From Bradyrhizobium tropiciagri (GTDB lineage: Bacteria > Pseudomonadota > Alphaproteobacteria > Rhizobiales > Xanthobacteraceae): a stretch of 64,000 nucleotides of DNA. Below are positions 20,393-29,440 of the stretch, piece by piece (within the stretch, counting starts at the first letter, position 1; every line of letters starts with the position of its first letter). The DNA is taken from contig NZ_JAFCKH010000004.1 in assembly GCF_018130505.1 (NCBI RefSeq), positions 124,001 to 188,000 on the forward strand, given 5' to 3'. Under the pieces are notes generated by a model. That model saw nothing but the letters and a program-made list of their open reading frames with translations. It had not been told where the DNA came from and did no database searches. Made by a program: the position numbers and the translations under genes.

Positions 20393-20950
20393 TCAGCCTC
20401 CGCGCCGCCACGGCGTCACGCTGACGTCCTGCGCCTTGTCGATCAGCTGCGCTTCGCCGGCGACGAGACCGTGCGCTGAAAGCACCTGCTGCGGCGTTTG
20501 CGCAGGGACGCCGGGAAAGCACGGCTCGCCGTCGGGGATGCGCACCTTCGGCGCGACCGACAGCCAGAACGTATCGTAGCGGTCCATGAACATGCCGAAC
20601 ACATCGGGGCCGCCGATGATCGCGGCCATGCCCGCGGCGACGCCGGCCTCGCGGCTCGCTGCCTCGAACGAGCAGCCGGCCGGATTCCACAATAGCGCCT
20701 TCGGATTGGACGGGTCGGGCGCGGTCGCCGCGACCTTGCGGGTCAGGATCAGGCGGCGCCGCTTCGGCGCATTCGGCTGCTCCTCGCCGGACTGGCGGCC
20801 GTGCACGACGAGGTCGGCGCGGTCGAGCGCCGCGGTGAAGAAGCGCTTGTCGCCCTCGATCTTGAGCTCGTCGGGCATCACGTTGTTCGCATTCGCCAGC
20901 CGGCCGTCGGCCGAGACGATGACGAAACCTTCGATACGCAACGCAGTCAC
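20393..20950 (-). CDS. Dihydrofolate reductase / RibD C-terminal-like protein
   Basis: A 185-residue protein (GTG start 20950) with features of the DHFR-like RibD_C fold: an N-terminal EGFVIVSADGRLANANNVMP strand-loop, RADLVVHGRQSGE, and AAIIGGPDVFGMFMDRYD carrying the GG nucleotide-binding turn. It probably reduces a pteridine- or pyrimidine-like substrate with NAD(P)H; the substrate is unknown. It starts 14 nt after the deacetylase stop, so the two are likely cotranscribed. Confidence 0.8.
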   Translation of the reverse strand: MTALRIEGFVIVSADGRLANANNVMPDELKIEGDKRFFTAALDRADLVVHGRQSGEEQPNAPKRRRLILTRKVAATAPDPSNPKALLWNPAGCSFEAASREAGVAAGMAAIIGGPDVFGMFMDRYDTFWLSVAPKVRIPDGEPCFPGVPAQTPQQVLSAHGLVAGEAQLIDKAQDVSVTPWRRGG

Positions 20951-20964
20951 TGAAACGATGCGGC

Positions 20965-21993
20965 TTACTGGTCGACTGTCGTGACGACGCTGTTGACCGG
21001 CCGCGAGGTTACGGTCGGCAGCTTGACGTCCTTGGCGAGCTCCTGCTCGTATTGCGGCAGCACCGTCACCGGGAACTTGGCGCGCATCGCGACCACCTTG
21101 TAGCCGCCGGCCTTGAGCTGCTTGAGGAGTTCGGGCAGCGCCTCGGCGGTGTGCTTCTGGAAGTCGTGCATCAGGATGATGCCCTTGCCGAGCTTGTTCA
21201 GCTTCTTCATCACGGTGTCGATCACCTGCTGCGGCTTGCTCGATTTGAAGTCGAAGGAGTCGAGGTCGCAGGAGAAGATCGCGATGTTGCGGTTGCCGAG
21301 ATAGGTGACCATCTCCGGCGGATGCTGCAGCGCCGGGAAGCGGAAGAACGGCGAGGGTGAGGCCTCGAGCGCCCATTTGACCGCGGCATAGCCGCGCTCG
21401 ATCTCGTCCTTCTTCTGGTCTTCGGTCAGCTTCTTGTTGTTGAGATTGGCGTGCGACCAGGTGTGCGCGCCGACGGTGTGACCCGCGGCATAGACCTGGC
21501 GCAGGATCTCGGGATGGTAGGTGGCGTGCTTGCCGATCGGGAAGAAGATGCCGGTGGTGCATTCATCCGCCAGCGCCTTGAGCACCGCCGGCGTGTTGAC
21601 CGGCCACGGACCGTCGTCGAAGGTCAGCACCACCTCGTGGTCGCGCAGGAAGTCGAGCTGCTTGAAATGCTCGAAGCCGAAGCCCGGACCGCCCGTGGTG
21701 TCGATCTCGACGGTGCGGCCGACGCCGAGCGCGTTCGGATTGTTGCAGGCGGCGCGCGCCGGTTGTGGCGGCTGCTTCGGCGGAGCCGGCGCGGCGGCCG
21801 CGGTGGCAGGAGCAGGGGCTGCGGCCGCCGGGGCAGGCGCGGCTGCCTGTGGCGCGGCGGCGGGGGCCGGTGCGGCGCTCTTGGCGGCTGGTGCCGGCGC
21901 GGCGCCCTTGGCGGCCGGTGTCTGTGACCAAGCCGCGCTCGACGCGAGCAACGACACTGTTCCCGCGAAAATCAGACCTGCCGCAATGCGCAT
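20965..21993 (-). CDS. Exported polysaccharide deacetylase (NodB domain)
   Basis: A 342-residue carbohydrate esterase 4 protein. A signal peptide (1-23) is followed by a long Ala/Pro/Lys linker (about 24-80) and the NodB domain. The domain has the metal/catalytic motif TFDDGPWPVNTP, the second motif H-T-V-G-A-H-T-W-S-H carrying the metal histidines, and the LMHDFQKHT end motif. It likely N-deacetylates peptidoglycan or another amino-sugar polymer in the periplasm. The ATG at 21993 gives a clean signal peptide. Confidence 0.92.
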   Translation of the reverse strand: MRIAAGLIFAGTVSLLASSAAWSQTPAAKGAAPAPAAKSAAPAPAAAPQAAAPAPAAAAPAPATAAAAPAPPKQPPQPARAACNNPNALGVGRTVEIDTTGGPGFGFEHFKQLDFLRDHEVVLTFDDGPWPVNTPAVLKALADECTTGIFFPIGKHATYHPEILRQVYAAGHTVGAHTWSHANLNNKKLTEDQKKDEIERGYAAVKWALEASPSPFFRFPALQHPPEMVTYLGNRNIAIFSCDLDSFDFKSSKPQQVIDTVMKKLNKLGKGIILMHDFQKHTAEALPELLKQLKAGGYKVVAMRAKFPVTVLPQYEQELAKDVKLPTVTSRPVNSVVTTVDQ

Positions 21994-22166
21994 GGCGTGT
22001 TCCCTGCTGATCCCGCTCCCGGTGCCGGCTTTGCCGTGACCAGGCCGCTTCGTCGCCCCCACCGATGATACCCTAGTCGGATCAGCGGCGCCAAGGCAAT
22101 GAAGGCGGCGGGTTCGCGTCCAAAATCCTTGCGGGATCAGTTAATTCCGGGGATTGCTGTCCCCGC

Positions 22167-22736
22167 TCAAGCCGCCGTAAGTGCCCGTGCGATGCCGGCC
22201 TTGATGCGCGTGTCATCCGGCGCGACCGACTCAGGAAAGACGTCGGCGATGTAGCCGTCGCGGCCGATCAGGTATTTGTGGAAGTTCCAGCGCGGCACGT
22301 CCTTCGGCCGCACCTCGGCTGCCCAGCGGTAGAACGGATGCGCGTTGCCGCCCTTGACCACCGCTTTCGCAGCCATCGGGAAGGTGACGCCGTATTGGTG
22401 CTGCGCAGTCTCGGCGATCTCGGTTGGACCGCCGGGCTCCTGGCCGCCGAAATCATTCGACGGTACGCCGATGATGACGAAGCCGCGCTCGCGGAATTCA
22501 CTCCACACCTGCTGCAGGCCGGCATATTGGGGGGTGAAGCCGCAGAGCGAGGCCGTGTTGACGATCATCATGGGACGGCCGGCATAGTCGGCGAGCTTGA
22601 TGTCGCCGCCCGACAGTGCGGGGAATGAGAAGGCGTAGGCGGTGATGCGGCTGATCGCGGGCTGCTGCGCATACGATGTCCGCGCGCCTGCGGCCGCGGC
22701 CAGTCCGGCAACGATCAGTATCCTGCGGTCGATCAT
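22167..22736 (-). CDS. Exported glutathione peroxidase family protein
   Basis: A 189-residue thioredoxin-fold peroxidase. The catalytic Cys is in NTASLCGFTPQY (Cys rather than Sec), with a partner WNFHKYLIGRDG motif near the C-terminus, giving the peroxidatic Cys/Trp/Asn set. An N-terminal hydrophobic stretch with an AYA-like cleavage site (near residue 22) predicts export. Bacterial homologues usually reduce peroxides with thioredoxin. I chose the second of two ATGs because the GGGG ribosome site is 8 nt away from it but too close to the first. Confidence 0.92.
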   Translation of the reverse strand: MIDRRILIVAGLAAAAGARTSYAQQPAISRITAYAFSFPALSGGDIKLADYAGRPMMIVNTASLCGFTPQYAGLQQVWSEFRERGFVIIGVPSNDFGGQEPGGPTEIAETAQHQYGVTFPMAAKAVVKGGNAHPFYRWAAEVRPKDVPRWNFHKYLIGRDGYIADVFPESVAPDDTRIKAGIARALTAA

Positions 22737-22822
22737 GAGCATGTCCCCGAACGGATTTGGCGGGGATCATAATGCAGGGGCCGAGCTCGAGGCTTCAAGA
22801 AGCCGTCATCATGGCCGGACCC

Positions 22823-22907
22823 GTAGCCGGATGAAGCGAAGCGCAATCCGGGAACGGTCTATCCGCGCAGAGCGGCCCCGGATTTCGCTTCGCTTCATCC
22901 GGGCTAC
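22823..22907. repeat. Palindromic element, GTAGCCCGGAT type, copy 3
   Basis: The left arm GTAGCCGGATGAAGCGAAGC lacks one C relative to the other copies; the right arm ends GCTTCGCTTCATCCGGGCTAC. It lies between two minus-strand genes, 20 nt beyond the L,D-transpeptidase stop. Confidence 0.85.
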
Positions 22908-22927
22908 GAGGTGCCCGCGTGGCGAGA

Positions 22928-24562
22928 TCAGCGCAGCGGCACGATGAAGTCGGTGCCTTCGCCGGTCTCGCCGGAATTGACGCCGAGGTCGGAGACGATG
23001 ATCGATCCGCCGCTGCCGAGCGCCTCGCTGATCCGCGCCATCGCATCGGCGGGGATCGTGATGCGGTCGAGCGCTTCGGCCGGGCTGTCCGGCGCAGGCT
23101 GCGGCTTCGCCTCGGGGACGGCGGTGGCTGGGCCCGCCATCTTGCGGCGATGCGTGGGACGCTCCTCGTCGTCGGTCCGCGCGACATGGCGTGCCGGCAG
23201 CGAGACCACGCTCCAGCGCAGCAGGTTGGTGTCGGTCTTGTCGGCTTCCGCCGTGAACACGTGGGTGCCCAGCGGACGATCGCTCGGCGCGATCGTCACC
23301 GGCACCTCGAACAGCGGCGCGAAGTTCTGCCGCACGTAGAGCTTGGAGTCCTTGCGGCTGATGTACACCGCGATCTGGCCGGCGCGCTTCGACGTATCGG
23401 CCTTGGCGAGGCCCGGCAGCCGGGCCGAATCCTTCTTCGCGTCGGGTGTATCGGCCGCGGTCGCGGCGGGCTTATCTGCCGGCTTGTCGGCCTGCGCGGA
23501 CGTGTCGGCCTTGGCGGCCTCCGCTTTCGCTCCGTCGGGCTTGGCTTCGACTTTGGTTTCGACCTTGGCTTCAGCCTTCGCATTGTCGGTGGCCGAGACC
23601 TCGGTCTTCGCGGCACCCTGTGCTTCGCCCACCGTCTTGTCGTCGGCGGCCGGCTTGGTCGTCGCGGCCGCGGCGTTGTCGCCGGCGGCGCGGGCGGGCG
23701 CGTCCGACATCGTCACCGATGCGCTGGCTGGCGGCATCGCACTGCTGGCGTCGGCGGTGTGGGTGTTGTCGCGCAGCGACGCCGGCACTTCGGCATGGCC
23801 GACGCTCGAGCGCAGTTCGATGCTGCTCTCCGGCTTGTCGGCGCCCTTGTCACCCTTGGCGCCGAATGGCGCATCCATCTTCAGGACGTCGTCGGCGACC
23901 GGTACGACCTTCTGGGTCACCAGCAGCGGATGCGAGAAGCTTTCGGGCGTGACCGTGCCGGGCGTGATGATCACGCGGGCACCCATCCTCGTCCAGTTGT
24001 ACATCTTGACCGCGAACGCGTTCGGCATGCGGATGCAGCCGTGCGAGGCGGGATAGCCGGGCAGCACCCCGGCGTGCATCGCCACGCCCGACCAGGTGAT
24101 GCGCTGCATGAACGGCATCGGCGCGCCGCTATAGATGTTGGAGCGGTGGAACTTCTGCTTCTGGATGACGCTGAACACGCCCATCGGGGTCGAATGCCCC
24201 TTCATCCCGGTCGAAACCGGGCTCTCGGCGTACAGGCCGTTGCTGTCGTAGACCCGCACCGTCTGCTGGTCGATCGAGATCGCGATCACCAGCGGCCCCT
24301 GTGGCTTGGCGCCGGTTTCCTTCGCAAGGACAGCATCGTCCTTCTTGGCCTTCGCTTTCGCGCGGCGCGGCTTCTGACGGTAGGCTTGCTGCGCCGGGTA
24401 GGCCTCTCCGTAATACCCGGAGTCATACCCGTTCCAGTAGTAGAGGGCTGCATCGGCATGCGAGGATGTGCCGACCGAGGCGGCGGCGGTCAGAAGCGCT
24501 AACTGCCAAAACCGCCTGTTCGCAACATCACGAATCGAAATCCGACCTTCGCTCGCGCGCAT
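22928..24562 (-). CDS. L,D-transpeptidase (YkuD) with long disordered C-terminal region
   Basis: A 544-residue exported peptidoglycan cross-linking enzyme. An N-terminal hydrophobic segment (about 16-38) is followed by a basic linker and the YkuD domain. That domain carries HAGVLPGYPASHGCIRM, with the catalytic His at about 163 and Cys at about 176. The C-terminal half is Ala/Lys/Glu-rich and low in complexity, ending in a second structured segment. The family makes 3-3 cross-links or attaches proteins. The start may be the ATG at 24562 or a TTG six codons upstream. Confidence 0.92.
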   Translation of the reverse strand: MRASEGRISIRDVANRRFWQLALLTAAASVGTSSHADAALYYWNGYDSGYYGEAYPAQQAYRQKPRRAKAKAKKDDAVLAKETGAKPQGPLVIAISIDQQTVRVYDSNGLYAESPVSTGMKGHSTPMGVFSVIQKQKFHRSNIYSGAPMPFMQRITWSGVAMHAGVLPGYPASHGCIRMPNAFAVKMYNWTRMGARVIITPGTVTPESFSHPLLVTQKVVPVADDVLKMDAPFGAKGDKGADKPESSIELRSSVGHAEVPASLRDNTHTADASSAMPPASASVTMSDAPARAAGDNAAAATTKPAADDKTVGEAQGAAKTEVSATDNAKAEAKVETKVEAKPDGAKAEAAKADTSAQADKPADKPAATAADTPDAKKDSARLPGLAKADTSKRAGQIAVYISRKDSKLYVRQNFAPLFEVPVTIAPSDRPLGTHVFTAEADKTDTNLLRWSVVSLPARHVARTDDEERPTHRRKMAGPATAVPEAKPQPAPDSPAEALDRITIPADAMARISEALGSGGSIIVSDLGVNSGETGEGTDFIVPLR

Positions 24563-24806
24563 TTTCCGAATCCAGTCCAACTATTCCTTGGTTGTCGCAG
24601 ACGGGGAACGCGTTCACCAGCGCAAGCGATCTAACCCTTCCGTGATCCCGATTTTTTCGCCGAAAGCGTAGCAAAAAAGCCTCACATAAGGTTAAAGCGC
24701 CGCCCGTGATCGCCGAACCGTTGGCGACTTCCGGTGCGGCGTTTTGCACCCTACATAGGCGCCGGTGGCGAGGTGGCGCTGTTCGCGCCCTCCAGCGGAG
24801 AGCTTT

Positions 24807-25358
24807 ATGACATCGAGACTTGTGAACTTGTGTGACCTGCGACACCTGTCTCGGTTGGGAGGCGCATTGCTGCTTCTGGTTGTGGCGCTGGCCGGGCCCG
24901 CCGTCGCGGCCGACGAGCCGGATCTGATCTTCCGCCGCTCGACGGTATTCAAATGGCTGAGCCCGAACGACAAGCTCGCGACCTATGGCGTCGACGACCC
25001 CGAGGTCGAGGGCGTCGCCTGTCACTTCACGGTTCCGGAGAAGGGCGGCTTCAAGGGCTGGCTTGGCCTCGCCGAGGAAGTCTCTGATATCTCGCTGGCT
25101 TGCCGGCAGATCGGGCCGATCCAGTTCAAGGACAAGATGAGCCAGGGCGACGACATGTTCCGCAAGCGCCGGTCGCTGTTCTTCAAGAAGATGCAGATCG
25201 TCCGCGGCTGCGATGCCAAGCGCAACGTGCTGGTCTACATGGTCTATTCGGATCGGCTGATCGAAGGCTCGCCGAAGAATTCGACCTCGTCGGTGCCGAT
25301 CATGCCATGGGGGCAGAGCGATGCCGCCGTGCAGAAGTGCGGCGACTTCATTCAGTAG
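24807..25358 (+). CDS. CreA family exported protein
   Basis: A 183-residue protein with a signal peptide (cleavage near residue 35 after AVAA) and the CreA-like body (VDDPEVEGVACHFTVPEKGG; GWLGLAEEVSDISLACRQ; GCDAKRNVLVYMVYSDRLIEGSPKNS). CreA proteins are widespread but of unknown function. The ATG at 24807 has GGAG upstream and gives a proper signal sequence. It diverges from the L,D-transpeptidase gene across about 240 nt. Confidence 0.9.
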   Translation: MTSRLVNLCDLRHLSRLGGALLLLVVALAGPAVAADEPDLIFRRSTVFKWLSPNDKLATYGVDDPEVEGVACHFTVPEKGGFKGWLGLAEEVSDISLACRQIGPIQFKDKMSQGDDMFRKRRSLFFKKMQIVRGCDAKRNVLVYMVYSDRLIEGSPKNSTSSVPIMPWGQSDAAVQKCGDFIQ

Positions 25359-25401
25359 CTCATAGAAGGACTTGGCCCGTGAAGCTGACGCGGCGGCCGA
25401 G

Positions 25402-25617
25402 CTAGCTGTCGGTCTGGCCGAACTGCTTCACGCGAGGTGTGACGCCGGGCCGGACCCTCGAATCGCGGCAACCCACCAGGCGGACCAGCTTCTGCTGGGC
25501 GCATTCATTGTCGCCCATCACACGCGTGCCCTGCTGCGACATCGCGCCCGCCATCTGTTCCTGAGCGGGTTTGCGGGTCGGGGATTCATTGCCAACACCG
25601 ATGTTGCCATTGCCCAC
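25402..25617 (-). CDS. Small hypothetical protein, possible
   Basis: A GTG-initiated frame of 71 residues with an AGGA ribosome site 8 nt upstream. The N-terminus is Gly/Asn-rich (VGNGNIGVGNESPTRK), with two cysteines later and a basic C-terminus. No domain or signal peptide is recognisable. It converges with creA. Composition is compatible with coding sequence, but there is no independent support. Confidence 0.4.
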   Translation of the reverse strand: MGNGNIGVGNESPTRKPAQEQMAGAMSQQGTRVMGDNECAQQKLVRLVGCRDSRVRPGVTPRVKQFGQTDS

Positions 25618-25974
25618 GACTGATATCCTTCGCTGGATCGGGATAACCAAAACGCGTCACTGCGGGATTGGTTGCACGGTATTCGTATGAGTCGGCCGAG
25701 CCGCGGTGCGGTTCACCGGCGGCTCGAAACGCCTCCCGCTTGTCTGAGCACGGCAATGTTAAGAAAGCGCAAGTTGGGCCGCAGACGCTGCGCCAGCACT
25801 GAAAACATTGATCTTTTCTCCGCAATGTTTCGTGGCGGTCTTGGCTGACGAAACAATTCCCGGGGCGACGAAACCATTTTCCGCTTTTGGCGCAGAACTC
25901 CGGAAACGGCGGATCGTTATCAAACCGTCAACAAACGGCGGCGGACGCCGATCAGGAATAGCGGAGACGATCAC
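25618..25974. other. 357-bp stretch without a convincing gene
   Basis: Open frames here have poor ribosome sites and unlikely composition. The region is less GC-rich than its surroundings around 25760-25900 and contains the near-repeat GACGAAACAATTCCC / GACGAAACCATTTTCC at about 25847 and 25864. It probably carries the promoter of the small exported genes that follow. I see no RNA gene. Confidence 0.4.
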
Positions 25975-26130
25975 ATGCGGACCATCAGCTTCATCCTCGC
26001 CTTTGTCATTGTGATGGGCGGAACGTCGCTGGCTGGGACCACGGACACCGGTTTGCCCGGGATCGGCACCTTCTCCTATAACGGCTCGCCGGTCGTGACC
26101 GTCGCGCCGATGGTTGTTGCCGCCAACTGA
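25975..26130 (+). CDS. 51-residue small exported protein
   Basis: The ATG at 25975 has GGAG 9 nt upstream. The peptide has a signal-peptide-like N-terminus (MRTISFILAFVIVMGGTSLA, cleavage near 20) and a short mature segment rich in Gly, Thr and Val. Its TGA overlaps the first possible start of the next gene, implying an operon. Function unknown. Confidence 0.6.
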   Translation: MRTISFILAFVIVMGGTSLAGTTDTGLPGIGTFSYNGSPVVTVAPMVVAAN

Positions 26131-26168
26131 TGCCGACACCCCAAAGAGAAATGCCGGTAAGGCTCCGC

Positions 26169-26567
26169 ATGTCGCTCCGTATCCTTTCCCTCGCGATGTT
26201 CGCATCGCTCGCTCTGGCCGGCACCGCGCAGGCGCAGTCCAAGCTTCCCCTCGAATCGATGCAGATCCGCTCGCTGTTCAAGATGCCGGAACCGCGCGAC
26301 GAATTCGTGCGTCAGTGCGCGCCGCACATGCTGGGCCGCTGGGCGCATCCCGAGGCTGTCTGCGGCTGCTTGCACGACCATGCCGCAGCGACTGTCGACG
26401 ATCCCGATCTGCGCCAGGCGCTGCTGCGCGGCATCAGCGAGACCGGCGTACCGACGATCGAGACCGCCTGGGTTCCCGAGGCGAAGCAGTCCGAGATCGG
26501 CCCGACCTTCACCAAGATCGCCAAGCCGACGCTGCAATGCATGTTCGAGCCGCTGGCCTCGAACTGA
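26169..26567 (+). CDS. Small exported Cys-containing hypothetical protein
   Basis: A 132-residue protein with a signal peptide ending AQAQ near residue 24. The mature part holds four cysteines (QCAPHML, VCGC and LQCMF), suggesting a disulphide-bonded or metal-binding periplasmic protein. AAGG precedes the ATG at 26169; earlier in-frame ATGs at 26130 and 26151 would spoil the signal peptide. No family recognised. A good terminator follows. Confidence 0.75.
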   Translation: MSLRILSLAMFASLALAGTAQAQSKLPLESMQIRSLFKMPEPRDEFVRQCAPHMLGRWAHPEAVCGCLHDHAAATVDDPDLRQALLRGISETGVPTIETAWVPEAKQSEIGPTFTKIAKPTLQCMFEPLASN

Positions 26568-26594
26568 GTGACAGTTCCTGAAGGTGATGCAAGG

Positions 26595-26625
26595 GCGCCT
26601 CGCGAAAGCGGGGCGCTTTGCTTTT
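26595..26625 (+). terminator. Rho-independent terminator
   Basis: A GCGCCTCGC stem, GAAA tetraloop and GCGGGGCGC stem (9 bp with one G-T pair) are followed by TTTGCTTTT. It lies 28 nt after the stop of the Cys-containing exported protein and just before the converging small gene. Confidence 0.85.
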
Positions 26626-26629
26626 GGGC

Positions 26630-26875
26630 CTACTTCTTGGCGAGCCGCGGCACGCAGGAGCGGGTGCGCACCACGCCGTTCTGGCTCAGCTTGGAGCCGA
26701 CCACCTGCTTGATCTGCCCGGCCGGGCACGATCCGTCGTCGACCAGCACGCGCTGTCCGACGCGCAGGTCGACGATGTCGGCCTCGCGCATGAGGGCCTG
26801 CTGTGCGGATGCGGATGCAGTGACTGCGAGCAGTGCGACGGCGCCGGCCAGCGCTGCGAAATGAATGCGCGGCAT
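26630..26875 (-). CDS. Small exported hypothetical protein (DUF6719-like)
   Basis: An 81-residue protein with a signal peptide (cleavage after ASAQ near 25), then a short mature domain containing VDLRVGQRVLVDDGSCPAGQIKQ with a pair of cysteines likely disulphide-linked (SC...SC). GAGGGA lies 7 nt before the ATG at 26875. The DUF6719 resemblance is from memory of similar rhizobial sequences and is tentative. It is in an operon with the upstream membrane peptide. Confidence 0.7.
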   Translation of the reverse strand: MPRIHFAALAGAVALLAVTASASAQQALMREADIVDLRVGQRVLVDDGSCPAGQIKQVVGSKLSQNGVVRTRSCVPRLAKK

Positions 26876-26886
26876 CGCGATGTCCC

Positions 26887-27039
26887 TCACTTGTTCTGGA
26901 TCTTCACGCCGTCGGGGCCGACATTGATCTGCAAACCCTCGGGCTGCTTTTTCGCATCGTAGAGCTTGTAGCCAAGCAAGCCGACGATCAGGATCAGTCC
27001 GCCGATCACGAGATACAGGACGTTGCGATTGGCGGGCAT
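26887..27039 (-). CDS. 50-residue single-pass membrane protein
   Basis: A short frame with GGAGAT 6 nt before its ATG. One hydrophobic helix (VLYLVIGGLILIVGLLGYKL, residues 7-26) is followed by a hydrophilic tail containing QINVGPDGVKIQNK. It lies 11 nt upstream of the small exported gene on the same strand, so both probably form one message. Function unknown. Confidence 0.7.
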   Translation of the reverse strand: MPANRNVLYLVIGGLILIVGLLGYKLYDAKKQPEGLQINVGPDGVKIQNK

Positions 27040-27085
27040 CCGGTATCTCCGTAGCTACACTGACTGAACGTGCGCGCGACCTTAG

Positions 27086-28588
27086 TCAGGTGGCTCCGAT
27101 TCTCATAGGCCGCCGCGGCCTTGCAGATGTCCTGCGAGCCGCGCGCAGCGCGACGAGCGTTGCCTTCGCCAATTGTTCCGCCGAAGCGACGAGCTGCGGA
27201 ACCGGATGGCCGGAGAAGCCGAGCACGAATCCCGGCAGCGGCCGCGCGCGATGATAAGTCTCGGCGAGCAGCCAGCCGCCGACGCCCGCAGCTACCTTTG
27301 CCTGCGATGCAACGAGCGGATCGATCGACGGATCGAGCCGCGCCACGAGATGCAAACCTTGCGAAGGTACGGGAACGGTGAGCTCGCCTTCCGACGCGTT
27401 CGCAAGCGTCGAGGCCAGCACGTCGCGCGCCTCGCGATAGAGTTTTCGCGCCTTGCGCAGGTTCGCAGCGAAGGCACCGGAGTTCAGCATGTCGGCGACC
27501 GCGCCTTCCATCAGCGTCGCGGGAAAGCGGTCGAGCGCGGCACGCGCCGCCGTCACCGGGCCGATCAGTTGCTCGGGCAGGGCGCAGTAGCCGATGCGCA
27601 ATCCCGGAAACAGCGTCTTGGCGAAGGTGCCCATGTAGATCACGCGGCGCAGCTGATCGATGCCGGCGAGCGACAGCAGCGGCGCGCCGTCATAGCGGAA
27701 CTCGCTGTCGTAATCGTCCTCGAACACGAAGGCATCGGCCGCCTTGGCCCAGTCGAGCAGCTCGAGCCGGCGCGGCATCGACATCTGCACGCCGAGCGGA
27801 AACTGATGCGACGGCGTGACGTAGGCCGCGCGTGCCGCAGGCGCCGATGCGCGGCCCTTGTCGACGCGCATGCCCGATGCGTCGACCGGCACCGACACCG
27901 GGCGATAACCGCAATGCTCGATGGCGCGCCGCGCCGCCGGATAGCCGGGATCCTCGCACCAGACCTGGTCGCCAGGCTCGAGGATCGCGCCGAGCACGAT
28001 CCGCAGCGCGTGCAGCGTGCCTGAGGCGAGCATGATCTGGTCGGGATCGCAGCGCAGCCCGCGCGCCGACAGCAGATGATCCGCAATCGCGGCGCGCAGT
28101 TCGCGGTTGCCGCGGGGATCGCCGTAATGGAGATGCTCCGGCCCGAAGGCGCGCAGCCGCCGGCCGGCAAACGCGCGAAAGCGCTGCAGCGCGCGCTCGT
28201 CGATATGGGTGCAGCCGAGCGACAGCGGGCTGTGCTGTGGCGGTTCGATCGTGATCTTCGCGCGCCGCGGCGTCGCCGCCTGCGCCGGGATGCGCGCGGC
28301 GACGAAGGTGCCGGAGCCGACCGTTGCCTCCGCAAAGCCGTCGGCGATCAGCCGCTCATAGGCCGTGGTGACGGCGTTGCGGCGAAAGCCGGTCTGCCGC
28401 GCAAGGCTCCGCGAAGGCGGCAGCGGCTCACCTGGCTTGACGATGCCGCCGATGATCGCGTGGCAGAGCGCCTGATAGAGCCGGTGCTGCGAGGCGGCAC
28501 CCTGCGTCACATGCGGACCGGCGAGGTCGAGCGGCAGCTCGGATTTTCGCGCTGAAGGCTTGGGCAGATTGGTCGGAATAATTCGCAT
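27086..28588 (-). CDS. MocR/PdxR-type transcriptional regulator (GntR HTH fused to class I aminotransferase domain)
   Basis: A 500-residue fusion. An N-terminal winged helix-turn-helix (about residues 25-100; GEPLPPSRSLARQTGFRRNAVTTAYERLIADGF) is followed by a fold-type I PLP domain (about 130-490) with the YxPG-like CEDPGYPAARRAIEHCGY and the PLP lysine in GTFAKTLFPGLRIGY. Members sense PLP or amino compounds and regulate a neighbouring operon. It diverges from a pyridoxamine-oxidase-fold gene across only 72 nt, suggesting control of that gene and itself. The ATG at 28588 is the true start; the open frame upstream is antisense to other genes. Confidence 0.92.
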   Translation of the reverse strand: MRIIPTNLPKPSARKSELPLDLAGPHVTQGAASQHRLYQALCHAIIGGIVKPGEPLPPSRSLARQTGFRRNAVTTAYERLIADGFAEATVGSGTFVAARIPAQAATPRRAKITIEPPQHSPLSLGCTHIDERALQRFRAFAGRRLRAFGPEHLHYGDPRGNRELRAAIADHLLSARGLRCDPDQIMLASGTLHALRIVLGAILEPGDQVWCEDPGYPAARRAIEHCGYRPVSVPVDASGMRVDKGRASAPAARAAYVTPSHQFPLGVQMSMPRRLELLDWAKAADAFVFEDDYDSEFRYDGAPLLSLAGIDQLRRVIYMGTFAKTLFPGLRIGYCALPEQLIGPVTAARAALDRFPATLMEGAVADMLNSGAFAANLRKARKLYREARDVLASTLANASEGELTVPVPSQGLHLVARLDPSIDPLVASQAKVAAGVGGWLLAETYHRARPLPGFVLGFSGHPVPQLVASAEQLAKATLVALRAARRTSARPRRPMRIGAT

Positions 28589-28660
28589 GGAATTGGCACT
28601 ATCGCAGACCAAATCGCCGGCTACAACTATCAGCAGATTCCAGATTTCGCGAGGCCAGCC

Positions 28661-29386
28661 GTGACCGAAGGCGCATCGACTCCGTCCTATCCGACATCGT
28701 CCCGCAACCGCGTGAAGCGGCGCCACGACCGCGGCTTCTACGACCACGCCACGGTGCACAGGATTTTGGACGCCTCGATGCTGTGCCACGTCTCCTACGT
28801 GATCGACGGCCAGCCGTATTGCACGCCGACCTTCTTCTGGCGCGAGGGTACAAGGCTCTACTGGCACGGCTCCAGCGCGAGCCGGATGCTGGAGAGCCAG
28901 TCCGAGGGGCAGCGCGTCTGCCTGACCGTCGCGCATCTCGACAGCCTCGTGCTGGCGCGTTGCGGCTTCAACCATTCGGCGGACTATCGCGCGGTGATGG
29001 CGTTCGGCACCGCCTATCTCGTGACGGATCCCGAGGAGAAGGAGCGCGCGATCGTCGCGATGGTCGACCGCTTCTTCCCGGAACGCACCGCGAGCCTGAG
29101 GTCGAGCAACCGGCAGGAGATCAAGGCGACCTCGTTCATCGCGATGGAGATCGAGGAAGCCTCGGCGAAAATTCGCGCCAAGGGCGTCGCCGATGACGAC
29201 GAGGATTACGAGTTGCCGATCTATGCCGAACGCATCCCGGTCCGCACCGTGCTCGGCGCGCCGGAACCGTGTCCGCGGCTGCTCGACGGGGTGACGCGGC
29301 CGGCGACGCTCGACGGCTATACGGAGGGACGGCTGCTCGACGATGCATTGCGGGATGCATATTTTGCGCATTACCCGGCCGGCTGA
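28661..29386 (+). CDS. Pyridoxamine 5'-phosphate oxidase-fold flavin protein (NimA-like)
   Basis: A 241-residue split-barrel FMN-binding protein (VHRILDASMLCHVSYVIDGQPYCTPTFFW; TRLYWHGSSASRML; VCLTVAHLDSLV), close to the nitroimidazole-resistance-like subgroup. A GTG start with GAGG 6 nt upstream is used. It diverges from the MocR-type regulator, which hints at a B6 or amine-related substrate. The true PdxH substrate-binding motifs are not evident, so I do not call it pdxH. Confidence 0.88.
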   Translation: MTEGASTPSYPTSSRNRVKRRHDRGFYDHATVHRILDASMLCHVSYVIDGQPYCTPTFFWREGTRLYWHGSSASRMLESQSEGQRVCLTVAHLDSLVLARCGFNHSADYRAVMAFGTAYLVTDPEEKERAIVAMVDRFFPERTASLRSSNRQEIKATSFIAMEIEEASAKIRAKGVADDDEDYELPIYAERIPVRTVLGAPEPCPRLLDGVTRPATLDGYTEGRLLDDALRDAYFAHYPAG

Positions 29387-29440
29387 AATCGGGTTACGCT
29401 GCGGCTCCCGCCTGTTTGATCTCCCCGATGGAGCTGCCGC

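Noticed and set aside
20393-21562. Long minus-strand frame extending the reductase gene into the deacetylase region
   Set aside because: The upstream part is a shadow of the deacetylase; the GTG at 20950, just after the deacetylase stop, begins the recognisable domain.
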